Assembly: GCA_963728875.1 (NCBI GenBank)
Contig: CAVSLJ010000003.1
Coordinates: forward strand, 372,001-436,000
Direction of reading: 5' to 3'
DNA length: 64,000 nucleotides
Source: DASUPK01 sp963728875
GTDB lineage: Bacteria; Actinomycetota; Thermoleophilia; Solirubrobacterales; 70-9
Every line of letters begins with the position of its first letter. Position 1 is the stretch's first letter. Shown piece by piece: positions 57,082 to 64,000 of this stretch. A program made the translations under genes and the position numbers. The notes under the pieces are model-generated. The model was not told where the DNA came from and did not search any database. It saw only the letters and a program-made list of their open reading frames with translations.

Positions 57082-58317
57082 TTACCGGATCTTGTCGTAG
57101 AGCGAGAAGAGCGGCAGGTACATCGCGATGACGATGAAACCGACCATCCCGCCCACGATCACGATCATCGCCGGCTCGATCAGCGAGGTGAGCGCCTTCA
57201 CCTTGGTGTCGACCTCTGCCTCGTAGAAGTCGGCGACCTTGGTCAGCATGGCCTCGAGCTGGCCGCTCTCCTCGCCCACGGAGACCATATGTCCCACCAT
57301 CGGAGGAAAGACAGCGGCCTCCTCGATCGGGTGCGCGAGCGTTCCGCCGCTCTTGACCGAGGCGTAGACCTCGTTCATCGCCTCCTCGACCGGCACGCTG
57401 CCGGAAGTCTGGCCGGTCAGCTTGATCGACTCGAGCAGGGGCACGCCGGAGGCGACCGCGCCGGAGAAGGTGCGCGACCAACGGGCCACCGCCGCCTTTT
57501 GGACGATGTCGCCGATGTGCATCGGCAGGCGAAGCTTCACGTGGTCCCATTGAGCTCGTCCCTTGTCGGTCTTCTTCCACTGGAGGAAGGCGATGACGGC
57601 TCCGATCGTGCCAGGGATCCAGATGAACCAGTAGCCCTTCAGGAAGGCTGAGATGCTGACCATGACCTGGGTCAGGGCAGGCAGGGCCGCGGACTCGCCC
57701 GGCTGGTCGGAGACGGCCTCCTTGAAGGCGTCAGCGAAGATCGGAACGATGAAAATGACGACCGCGAGCATCACGGCGACGCCTGCGGCGAAGACGAAGG
57801 CCGGGTAGAGAATGGCGGAGCGAATCTCCCGCTTCAGCGCGTCGAGCTTCTCTATTTGATACGCGATCCGGTCCAGCGCCTCTTCGAGTCTTCCCGAGCT
57901 CTCGCCCGATTCGACCATCGCGCGGAACAGCTTGTCGAAGATCTGTGGCCGCCTGGCCATCGCGTCCGACAGCGAGCTGCCGGCCTCCACGTCCTGCCGG
58001 ACCCCCGCGATCGCCTCGCTCAGCCGCTCGTCCTCGGTCTGGTCCTCGAGGGTGTAGAGCGAGCGCAGCATCGGCATCCCGGATGCGACCAGGGTGGCGA
58101 ACTGGCGTGAGAAGACGGCCAGCTCCCGCATTTTGACGCTGCGGAAGCGATCGAAGAGCTTCTCCAGCTTCATCGCCTCGTTCTTCTCCGCGACGTCGAG
58201 CACGATCAGTCCCCGCTCGCGCAGCTGCTCGCTCACCTGGCCCTTGGTCTCGGCGTCGACCTCCCCCCGCGACGGAACCCCGGCGACGTCGACGGCGCGG
58301 AACGCGAAGGTGGTCAT
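57082..58317 (-). CDS. pilC: Type IV pilus inner-membrane platform protein PilC
   Basis: The 411-residue protein has the two repeated GspF domains: FSRQFATLVASGMPMLRSL with DVEAGSSLSDAMARRPQIFD in the first and WSRTFSGAVASGVPLLESI with VKSGGTLAHPIEEAAVFPP in the second, and membrane helices LYPAFVFAAGVAVMLAVVIF, YWFIWIPGTIGAVIAFL and AMIVIVGGMVGFIVIAMYL. It is full length. The gene follows pilT1 with a single base between them, so pilT1-pilC are cotranscribed. Transcription may read into the pilin region because no terminator is seen. Confidence 0.95.
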   Translation of the reverse strand: MTTFAFRAVDVAGVPSRGEVDAETKGQVSEQLRERGLIVLDVAEKNEAMKLEKLFDRFRSVKMRELAVFSRQFATLVASGMPMLRSLYTLEDQTEDERLSEAIAGVRQDVEAGSSLSDAMARRPQIFDKLFRAMVESGESSGRLEEALDRIAYQIEKLDALKREIRSAILYPAFVFAAGVAVMLAVVIFIVPIFADAFKEAVSDQPGESAALPALTQVMVSISAFLKGYWFIWIPGTIGAVIAFLQWKKTDKGRAQWDHVKLRLPMHIGDIVQKAAVARWSRTFSGAVASGVPLLESIKLTGQTSGSVPVEEAMNEVYASVKSGGTLAHPIEEAAVFPPMVGHMVSVGEESGQLEAMLTKVADFYEAEVDTKVKALTSLIEPAMIVIVGGMVGFIVIAMYLPLFSLYDKIR

Positions 58318-58318
58318 C

Positions 58319-59449
58319 TCATCCTCCGGCGGCTACCGTCGCCGGGGCCGCGCCGTTGCCGGGCGTCGGCCCGAGCAAGCGCTTGAGCTCCTCGGGCACA
58401 GAGGCACGCTGCTCGGCGAGCTTGCGCGAGATGCGCCCCATGCGGACCAGCGAAGCCAGGTGGGCGTCCATGGTCTGCATCCCCAGGGAGCCGGAGGTCT
58501 GGATGGCGGAGTAGATCTGGTGGGTCTTCCCCTCGCGGATCAGGTTGCGCACCGCCGGCGTCGGCACCAGCACCTCGGTGGCGACCACGCGCCCGGCACC
58601 GTCCACGGTCGGCAGAAGCTGCTGGGTGATGATCCCCTGGAGGCCGATCGAGAGCTGCATCCTGACCTGAGCCTGCTGCTGGGCCGGGAAGATGTCGATG
58701 ATCCGGTCGACCGTCTGCGCGGTGGACTGCGTGTGCAGGGTCGCGAACACCAGGTGCCCGGTCTCGGCGGCGGTCAGCGCGGTGGACATCGTCTCCAGGT
58801 CGCGCATCTCGCCGACGAGGATCACGTCCGGGTCCTCGCGCAGCGCGGCCTTCAGTGCGCTGGCGAAGTCCTCCGCGTCGGCCCCGATCTCGCGCTGGTT
58901 GACGATGCAGCGCTTGTGGCTGTGCAGGAACTCGATCGGGTCCTCGATGGTGAGGATGTGCTCCTCACGCTCCCCGTTGATGATGTCGAGCATCGCGGCG
59001 AGGGTCGTCGACTTACCGGAGCCTGTGGGCCCCGTGACCAGGATGAGGCCCCTGGGCTTGCGGGTCATGTCCTCGAGCACCTTCGGCAGCCCGAGCTCGT
59101 CGAGGGCCGGAACCTGGTGCGGGATGCGCCTGAACGCGGCGCTGATCGAACCGCGCTGGAAGAAGCAGTTGACCCTGAAGCGGGCGACGCCGGGCACGGC
59201 GTAGGCGAGGTCGAGCTGCTTGTGCGACTCGAAGCGCTTGCGCTGGTCGTCGTTGAGAAGGCTATAGACCGTGTCCCGGGTCTGCTGAGGCAGGAGGCGC
59301 CCGTACTCCTCCAGGGGCACGATCTTGCCGCGCAAGCGCATCGCCGGCGGGTATCCGGAGGTGAGATGGACGTCCGAGGCGCGCTCCTCGGACATCCGGG
59401 TGAGGATCTCGGCAAAGTCGAAGGGACGGGTACCTGTGGCCGCTTCCAT
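58319..59449 (-). CDS. pilT: Pilus retraction ATPase PilT, first copy
   Basis: ATG 59449 (MEAATGTRPFDFAEIL) starts 376 residues; an upstream TTG at 59491 would place the start inside the promoter motif and is rejected. Walker A TGPTGSGKSTTLAAML, the Asp box EDPIEFLHSHK, RCIVNQREIGAD, Walker B DVILVGEMRDLETMS and the PilT AIRNLIREGKTHQI motif are complete. It is cotranscribed with pilC. A second PilT is encoded at 62.0-63.1 kb, which is usual when pili are used for twitching. The CACTTTT motif precedes it by 25 bases. Confidence 0.95.
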   Translation of the reverse strand: MEAATGTRPFDFAEILTRMSEERASDVHLTSGYPPAMRLRGKIVPLEEYGRLLPQQTRDTVYSLLNDDQRKRFESHKQLDLAYAVPGVARFRVNCFFQRGSISAAFRRIPHQVPALDELGLPKVLEDMTRKPRGLILVTGPTGSGKSTTLAAMLDIINGEREEHILTIEDPIEFLHSHKRCIVNQREIGADAEDFASALKAALREDPDVILVGEMRDLETMSTALTAAETGHLVFATLHTQSTAQTVDRIIDIFPAQQQAQVRMQLSIGLQGIITQQLLPTVDGAGRVVATEVLVPTPAVRNLIREGKTHQIYSAIQTSGSLGMQTMDAHLASLVRMGRISRKLAEQRASVPEELKRLLGPTPGNGAAPATVAAGG

Positions 59450-59474
59450 ACTTGTTCCAATCGTCCGTTGTCCG

Positions 59475-59497
59475 GTCGTGCTTGACACCAAAAAGTG
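59475..59497 (-). promoter_or_regulatory. CACTTTT-N9-GCACGAC motif, pilT1
   Basis: CACTTTT (59497-59491), nine bases and GCACGAC (59481-59475) on the minus strand, 25 bases before the ATG. The right half is less conserved than at the pilins, but the spacing is the same. Confidence 0.5.
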
Positions 59498-59509
59498 GGG
59501 TCGCTGCCC

Positions 59510-61324
59510 CTAGCTCGCCACCCGGGAGACTTCCTGCACGCTCGTCAGCCCCGAGCGGACCTTCTCCATCCCCGCCTGGCGGAGCGTCAGCATTCCCTCC
59601 TCGATCGCGACGCTCGCGACCTCAGCCTCGGAGGCGAGGTTGACCACCATCTCCTTGATCCGCTCGCTGAGCACCATCACCGAGTAGATCCCCATCCGGC
59701 CCCGGTAGCCGCTGCCGCCGCAGCGCGCGCAGCCGACGGGCTCATACGCTTCGACGTCGGTCCCGACCCTGAAGCCGGCCTCCTCGAGCGATGCTTGGCT
59801 GACGACCGTTCGACGCTTGCACTGGGGGCAGAGCACCCGGGCCAGGCGCTGGGCTACCACGCACTCGACCGCAGAGGAGGTGAGGAACGACTCGATGCCC
59901 ATCTCCTGCAGTCGGGTGATCGCGCCCGGAGCGTCGTTCGTGTGCAGCGTGGTGAGCACCATGTGCCCCGTCAGCGCAGCCTCGATCGCGATTCGCGCGG
60001 TCTCAGCGTCTCGGATCTCGCCGACCATGATCACGTCGGGGTCGGCACGGAGGACCGATCGCAGTCCGGTGGCGAAGGTGAGGCCGGCCTTGCGGTTGAC
60101 GCCGATCTGATTGACACCGACGAGCCGGAACTCCACCGGGTCCTCGATCGTGACGATGTGGCGGTCGACATCGTTGATGTCCTGGAGCGCCGCGTAGAGG
60201 GTGCTCGACTTACCGGCTCCCGTCGGGCCGGTAACCAGCACGGCGCCGTACGGCATGCGGAAGGACTCCTCGAAGCGGAGTCTCGCCTCGCCCTCCATGC
60301 CGAGATCGTCGAGAGTGCGGAGCGCGGCGGTCTCGTCGAGGATGCGGACCGAGGCTCCCTCCCCGCCCTGCGTCGGCAGGGTGGTGACGCGGAGGTCGAT
60401 CCGGCGATCGTCCACCCGGACCGTGACGCGGCCGTCCTGCGGCACTCGCTTCTCGGCGATGTCGAGCTCGCTCATGATCTTCACGCGAGAGATCACGCCC
60501 GCCACCATTCGCTTCGGCACCCTGGCCGTCTCCTGGAGCACGCCGTCCACGCGGAAGCGGATGCGCATCTCGCCCTCCTCTGGCTCGAAGTGGATGTCGG
60601 AGGCGCCCTCCGCCACGGCCTGGCCAAGGATGCTGTTGACGAGCTTGATCACCGGGCCGTCCTGGGCCGAGGCGCGGATGTCGGTGATCTCGGCGGGGCT
60701 CTGCTCGGTCCCCTCCTCCCCGTCGCCCTCGGCGATCGCGTCAGCGACCGTGTTCTGCATCGTCCCGAGCCGCGTGATCAGGGCCTCGATGTCGTTGTAG
60801 GGGGCAACCGCGACAGCGCAGTTCAGCCCGGTCGCCATCTGCACGTCGTCGAGGGCGAGCACGTTGGTCGGGTCGGCCATCGCCAGCAGGAGCGTGCTCT
60901 CGTCCACATAGGCGATCGGCAGCGCCCCGTGGCGACGCGCCGACTTCACAGAGATCAGGTTCGCCGCCCCCATGTCGACCGAGAAGACCGAGAGGTCCAC
61001 GAAGTCGAGCCCGTAGCGCTCCGCCGTGGCGCGGGAGAGCTGCTCGGAGTCGATCGTCCCCTGCTCGAGCAGGACCTCCTCCGGCCGCTTGCCCGCGGTC
61101 CGCGACTGCATCACGGCCTGGTCCACCTGCTCCTGGGTCGTGTAACCGAGCTGGACGATCGCGTCGGTGATGAACCCGCCGGTGTGACCGCGGTTGACGG
61201 GCGGGATCAGCCCCTGCGTCCCGCGCTCCTCGGTCGGCCCCTCCGACGGAGCCGCGGCGGCGCCAGCCTCGGCAGCGTCGTTGGGGCCTGGCAGCGGGCG
61301 CAGGTAGTCAGGCAGCTCCCGCAT
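59510..61324 (-). CDS. pilB: Pilus extension ATPase PilB
   Basis: The 604-residue ATPase has an N-terminal MshEN-type domain (FITDAIVQLGYTTQEQVDQA and KRPEEVLLEQGTIDSEQL), the kind that can bind c-di-GMP, then the N2 domain and the motor with Walker A TGPTGAGKSSTLYAAL, EDPVEF, NRKAGLTFATGLR, Walker B DVIMVGEIRDAETAR and the zinc tetracysteine CPQCKRR with CARCGGSGYRG. It starts nine bases after a small thioredoxin-like gene. The c-di-GMP link (riboswitch and MshEN) is consistent with pilus extension being tied to this signal. Confidence 0.95.
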   Translation of the reverse strand: MRELPDYLRPLPGPNDAAEAGAAAAPSEGPTEERGTQGLIPPVNRGHTGGFITDAIVQLGYTTQEQVDQAVMQSRTAGKRPEEVLLEQGTIDSEQLSRATAERYGLDFVDLSVFSVDMGAANLISVKSARRHGALPIAYVDESTLLLAMADPTNVLALDDVQMATGLNCAVAVAPYNDIEALITRLGTMQNTVADAIAEGDGEEGTEQSPAEITDIRASAQDGPVIKLVNSILGQAVAEGASDIHFEPEEGEMRIRFRVDGVLQETARVPKRMVAGVISRVKIMSELDIAEKRVPQDGRVTVRVDDRRIDLRVTTLPTQGGEGASVRILDETAALRTLDDLGMEGEARLRFEESFRMPYGAVLVTGPTGAGKSSTLYAALQDINDVDRHIVTIEDPVEFRLVGVNQIGVNRKAGLTFATGLRSVLRADPDVIMVGEIRDAETARIAIEAALTGHMVLTTLHTNDAPGAITRLQEMGIESFLTSSAVECVVAQRLARVLCPQCKRRTVVSQASLEEAGFRVGTDVEAYEPVGCARCGGSGYRGRMGIYSVMVLSERIKEMVVNLASEAEVASVAIEEGMLTLRQAGMEKVRSGLTSVQEVSRVAS

Positions 61325-61333
61325 CGGGGAGGC

Positions 61334-61984
61334 CTACCTCGGGCTGTACGGCAGATCGTCCTTGCCTGAGTAGAGCGCGTCGTGGACGTACTGCACGACG
61401 GTCTGCGAGTCTCGGAATCCGTAGGCGACCTGCGCCTCCGGCACGGAGCCACTGATTCTCTTCGGGCGCACGATGACGAGCGCCGGGACCTGGCTCACCC
61501 CGACACCCTGGGTGATTCGCGAATAGCGGGCGATCCGGTTGGCATGGGCGACGAAGATTGAGAGGTTCGAGTCTCCCGACAGGCCCCGGACGGAGTGGCT
61601 GACGAGCTGATCGTCGATGCCGTGGTTGCGGACGATCAGGAGGACGACCGCCTTGCCGTCCTTCCAGGCGTCGATCAGCGGGCGCGGCAGGCCCGGGCCC
61701 GGAATGAGGGCCTGCGGGTCAACGGTGGTCGGCGGGGACGCCACACCGGCGGCACCCGCGGTGGCCGCCGTTTCCCCTGCGGGTGGCTGGGTCGTCTCCA
61801 CTGTCACATCGACTGAGCCTTGGGGGGTGGTTGCCCGCGCGCTGACGGTGTTGGTCGTCGCCCCACCGCTGCTCGAGCTCTTGCCTCCCATCATCGACGG
61901 CAGCAGCACCACCGCCGCGACGAGGACCAGCGCAGCGAGCACCCCGAGTTGCACCTTCGGGTTGTTGTTGATGGCATCCCTCAT
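61334..61984 (-). CDS. Membrane-anchored protein with thioredoxin-fold-like domain in the pilus locus
   Basis: The 216-residue protein has a cytoplasmic start, a helix (VQLGVLAALVLVAAVVLLPSM), a long Thr/Ala/Gly/Pro-rich linker and a C-terminal ~110 residues reading RPLIDAWKDGKAVVLLIVRN, IFVAHANRIARYSRITQGVGVSQVPALVIVRPKR and QVAYGFRDSQTVVQYVHDAL. The pattern GVSQVPALVIV resembles a cis-Pro loop of thioredoxins, but no CxxC is present. It overlaps pilT2 (ATGA) and is nine bases before pilB, a conserved-looking place for an unknown pilus part. Confidence 0.7.
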   Translation of the reverse strand: MRDAINNNPKVQLGVLAALVLVAAVVLLPSMMGGKSSSSGGATTNTVSARATTPQGSVDVTVETTQPPAGETAATAGAAGVASPPTTVDPQALIPGPGLPRPLIDAWKDGKAVVLLIVRNHGIDDQLVSHSVRGLSGDSNLSIFVAHANRIARYSRITQGVGVSQVPALVIVRPKRISGSVPEAQVAYGFRDSQTVVQYVHDALYSGKDDLPYSPR

Positions 61985-63087
61985 CCGACCACCTGCTCGA
62001 TCCCGCTCGCGCGCTGTCCCTTGGCGGCGAGCATCAGCTTGAAGTCGTGGGGGCTCGAGGCGGTCTCCATCGCGACCTGCTCGGAGACGATGCCCTGGGT
62101 GACGTAGCCGAGCAGCGCCTGGTCGAAGGTCTGCATGCCGTAGAAGTCGCCCTCGCCGATCACCTCGGTGATCCGGCCGGTCTCCTCCGGGTTCAGGATC
62201 AGGTCCTGGATCCTCCCCGTCACGACCATCACCTCGGAGACCGCGACGCGCCCCTCGCGGTCGATGCGGGGGACGAGCCGCTGGGAGATCGCTCCCTTCA
62301 TGGTCGAGGCGAGCATCACCCGCGCCTGCTGCTGCAGGTGCGGTGGGAAGAAGTCGATGATCCGGTTGATCGTCTCCGTGGCGTCGAGCGTGTGCAGCGT
62401 CGACATGACGAGGTGCCCGGTCTCGGCTGCCGACAGCGCGGTCCGGACGGTCTCCTCGTCGCGCATCTCCCCGATCAGGATCACGTCGGGGTCCTGGCGC
62501 AGGACGCGGCGCATCGCCTTGGGGAAGCTCTTCGTGTCGGTCCCCACCTCGCGCTGGTTGATGATCGAGAGCTTGTCGCGGTGGAGGTACTCGATCGGGT
62601 CCTCCATGGTCACGATGTGACGCGCCCGCGTGGAGTTGATGTGGTCGATCATCGCCGCGAGCGTGGTCGACTTGCCCGAGCCGGTCGTCCCGGTCAGCAG
62701 GATGATCCCGCGCGGCTCCTCGGCGAGCCGGCGCACGACCTCAGGAAGCCCGAGGTCGTCGATGGTCCGCACCGAGAAGGGAATCGCGCGCAGCGCGATC
62801 GAAACCTCCCCGCGCTGGCGGAAAGCGTTGACGCGGAAGCGCGACACGCCTGGCAACTGGTACGAGAAGTCCACCTCGCCGGCCTCCTCGAACTCGGTGA
62901 GGTGGTGCTCGTCGGCGATCTGATGGAGCGCCTTCTCGGTGTCGCTGGAGGTGAGGTTGCCTGCGTCCTTGAGCGCCCAGAGGTCGCCGTGCACGCGCGC
63001 CACGGGCGGCGAGTCCACCTTCACGTGGAGGTCGGATCCGTCCCGCTCGACCATGTAGGTGAGCGCAGTGTCGATATCAAAGCCCAT
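61981..63087 (-). CDS. pilT: Pilus retraction ATPase PilT, second copy
   Basis: The 368-residue ATPase has Walker A TGTTGSGKSTTLAAMID, Asp box EDPIEYLHRDKLSIINQREVG, Walker B DVILIGEMRDEETVR and RIQDLILNPEETGRITEVI, the conserved C-terminal PilT/PilU region. It is about half identical to the first PilT and has the less common TTG in its P-loop. It heads the operon pilT2-thioredoxin-like-pilB. The ATG is 26 bases from a CACTTTT motif. Confidence 0.95.
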   Translation of the reverse strand: MGFDIDTALTYMVERDGSDLHVKVDSPPVARVHGDLWALKDAGNLTSSDTEKALHQIADEHHLTEFEEAGEVDFSYQLPGVSRFRVNAFRQRGEVSIALRAIPFSVRTIDDLGLPEVVRRLAEEPRGIILLTGTTGSGKSTTLAAMIDHINSTRARHIVTMEDPIEYLHRDKLSIINQREVGTDTKSFPKAMRRVLRQDPDVILIGEMRDEETVRTALSAAETGHLVMSTLHTLDATETINRIIDFFPPHLQQQARVMLASTMKGAISQRLVPRIDREGRVAVSEVMVVTGRIQDLILNPEETGRITEVIGEGDFYGMQTFDQALLGYVTQGIVSEQVAMETASSPHDFKLMLAAKGQRASGIEQVVG

Positions 63088-63113
63088 CTACTCGCCCTAT
63101 CGGGCGTGGGCAC

Positions 63114-63136
63114 GCGTAGCTACATCAGCAAAAGTG
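63114..63136 (-). promoter_or_regulatory. CACTTTT-N9-GCTACGC motif, pilT2
   Basis: CACTTTT (63136-63130), nine bases and GCTACGC (63120-63114) on the minus strand, 26 bases before the pilT2 ATG, the same distance as at pilT1. Confidence 0.5.
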
Positions 63137-63140
63137 GGTG

Positions 63141-63443
63141 CTAGGGCTTGATCTCCTCCACGACCTCGTAGATCCCCTCCAGCGGGATGTCGTGGACGTG
63201 CTCTGCGATCTTCTCCTGGCGCTTGAGCTCGTCCTCCTCCGAGCCGCGAACCACGTTGAGCGAGTCGCGGTCGATCGGGAAGATGCCGAACGAGATCACC
63301 TCATCCTCGTCCTTGATGTTGCGGGCGTGGTAGACGACGGAGCCCTCGGGCATCCCCTCGGGATCCTCGTCCCCGCCCCACGCCTTGCGGAAATCGTCCC
63401 AGTGGCCGCCCTTCAGGCGCCGACCGCTGAAGAACACGAGCAT
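63141..63443 (-). CDS. Hypothetical protein, dimeric alpha/beta-barrel-like
   Basis: I do not recognise this 100-residue protein with certainty. MLVFFSGRRLKGGHWDDFRKAW and VVYHARNIKDEDEVISFGIF look like the first strand-helix and strand pair of an ABM-type dimeric alpha/beta barrel. The C-terminus is helical and acidic (EEDELKRQEKIAEHVHDIPL). AGGAG precedes the ATG, within one arm of a hairpin. It lies between the principal sigma factor gene and pilT2. Confidence 0.6.
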   Translation of the reverse strand: MLVFFSGRRLKGGHWDDFRKAWGGDEDPEGMPEGSVVYHARNIKDEDEVISFGIFPIDRDSLNVVRGSEEDELKRQEKIAEHVHDIPLEGIYEVVEEIKP

Positions 63444-63453
63444 GGTGTCTCCT

Positions 63454-63478
63454 CTCCTCGCTGATCCTGGGCGAGGAG
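63454..63478 (-). terminator. Hairpin between rpoD and the 100-residue ORF
   Basis: On the minus strand CTCCTCGC (63478-63471), nine bases, and GCGAGGAG (63461-63454) form an 8-bp stem. No T-run follows. The right arm includes the GAGGAG ribosome site of the next ORF, so it could either weaken sigma-factor read-through or block translation of that ORF. Confidence 0.35.
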
Positions 63479-63504
63479 CCTATGTCTTCGGGAGAGCCGC
63501 CTGG

Positions 63505-64000
63505 CTACGCAACCTCGCGAAGCTTCTGCGCTTCGGCGAGGGACTGCAGCTTCTTCAGCGACTGGTTCTCGATCTGCCGGATCCGCTCGCGGGTGACGTT
63601 GAAGGTCCGGCCGACCTCGTCCAGGGTCCGCGGGTGCTCGCCGCCGAGCCCGTAACGGAGCTCGAGCACGCGGCGCTCGCGGTAGGAGAGATTCTCGAGG
63701 GCCTCCTTCAGCGCCTCCTTGGTGAGCAGCTCGGCGGCGCGCTCGAAGGGGGACTCGGCACGCTCATCGGCGATGAACTGGCCGAACTCCGACTCCTCCT
63801 CGTCGCCGACCGGCTTCTCCAGCGAGACCGGCGCCTGCGCCGAGCGCTTGATCGAGTCGACCTCCTCGGGCTCGATGCCGGTGACCTCGGCGATCTCCTC
63901 CGGGGTCGGCTCGCGGCCCAGCTCGGTGACGAGCTTGCGCTCCGCGCGGCCGATCTTGTTGAGCTTCTCGACGACGTGGACCGGGATGCGGATGGTCCGC
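63505..64000 (-). CDS. rpoD: Principal RNA polymerase sigma factor, C-terminal part (cut by window edge)
   Basis: Reading inward from the right edge, the frame gives RTIRIPVHVVEKLNKIGRAE (end of region 2/start of 3), LGREPTPEEIAEVTGI, then region 4 LSYRERRVLELRYGLGG and TFNVTRERIRQIENQSLKKL, the -35 recognition helix of primary sigma factors. The last residues are KLREVA. Region 1 and most of region 2 lie outside the window, so RpoD/SigA is distinguished from SigB-type paralogues only by the well-conserved RTIRIPVHV. No intrinsic terminator follows. Confidence 0.95.
   Translation of the reverse strand, partial: RTIRIPVHVVEKLNKIGRAERKLVTELGREPTPEEIAEVTGIEPEEVDSIKRSAQAPVSLEKPVGDEEESEFGQFIADERAESPFERAAELLTKEALKEALENLSYRERRVLELRYGLGGEHPRTLDEVGRTFNVTRERIRQIENQSLKKLQSLAEAQKLREVA

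Noticed and set aside
59495..61369. 624-codon open frame on the plus strand
   Set aside because: It is the antisense of pilB with high His/Arg/Leu shadow composition; PilB motifs on the other strand are complete.
46701..63087. PilQ secretin gene within the pilus locus
   Set aside because: No gene with secretin motifs is present, consistent with a single-membrane envelope.
1..64000. CRISPR arrays, tRNA or rRNA genes
   Set aside because: No regularly spaced direct repeats, cloverleaf with TTCGA arm or conserved rRNA stretches were noticed by eye; a tRNAscan/Infernal run would be decisive.

Overview
The window is a high-GC actinobacterial chromosome segment. The gene families, the Asp-Gln-repeat diguanylate cyclase, the secreted proteins with lysine-rich tails and the many apparently leaderless genes fit a Thermoleophilia/Solirubrobacterales-like organism; that placement is an inference. 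I see no tRNA, rRNA, CRISPR array, prophage or intact insertion sequence.

Layout. 1-5.5 kb: a cut-off MpsC-like gene, a CpsB-type PHP phosphatase, a PfkB kinase and an etfB-etfA-ETF:quinone oxidoreductase operon behind a TetR-type dyad. 5.6-24.4 kb: an ECF sigma/anti-sigma pair and a scattered acyl-CoA catabolic set (mutase B12 subunit and large subunit, MeaB GTPase, thiolase, acyl-CoA dehydrogenase, hotdog thioesterase) that would feed electrons to the ETF system. These are mixed with a secreted phosphoesterase, a GGDEF protein, leucyl aminopeptidase and an HxlR regulator with a duplicated operator. 24.4-29.5 kb: a large secreted protein and a methyltransferase-GH57-GT4 cluster with the order and families of the mycobacterial methylglucose lipopolysaccharide genes; the GT4 gene has a one-base frameshift. 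29.6-39.7 kb: an ABC-2 exporter, methyltransferase, Cys-less DksA-like protein, a decayed AbiEi/DUF559 pseudogene, DipZ, a class III cyclase, a LON-domain protein, gamma-glutamyltransferase and another secreted protein.

39.7-46.7 kb: an FtsZ with a 150-residue Pro/Glu-rich N-terminal extension sits in an overlapping operon with an orphan ParA. Divergent to these are two Get3/ArsA-type ATPases, followed by an unknown protein, a 183-bp nested inverted repeat and a second HxlR gene.

46.7-63.1 kb: an almost complete type IV pilus locus, all on the minus strand: pilT2, a thioredoxin-fold-like protein, pilB, pilT1, pilC, three major-type pilins (two from a recent 650-bp tandem duplication, each with an intrinsic terminator), minor pilins, prepilin peptidase, pilM, pilN, pilO and a PilP-position protein. 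A cyclic-di-GMP class I riboswitch precedes the first pilin, and a previously unnamed motif CACTTTT-N9-GCTAAAG recurs in front of five pilus transcription units. The right edge holds the 3' part of the principal sigma factor gene.

Most promising for new biology: (1) the ParA/extended-FtsZ operon; (2) c-di-GMP control of the duplicated pilins plus the shared upstream motif; (3) the shared lysine-rich tails on unrelated secreted proteins; (4) structured repeats with compensatory stem changes flanking one of those genes.
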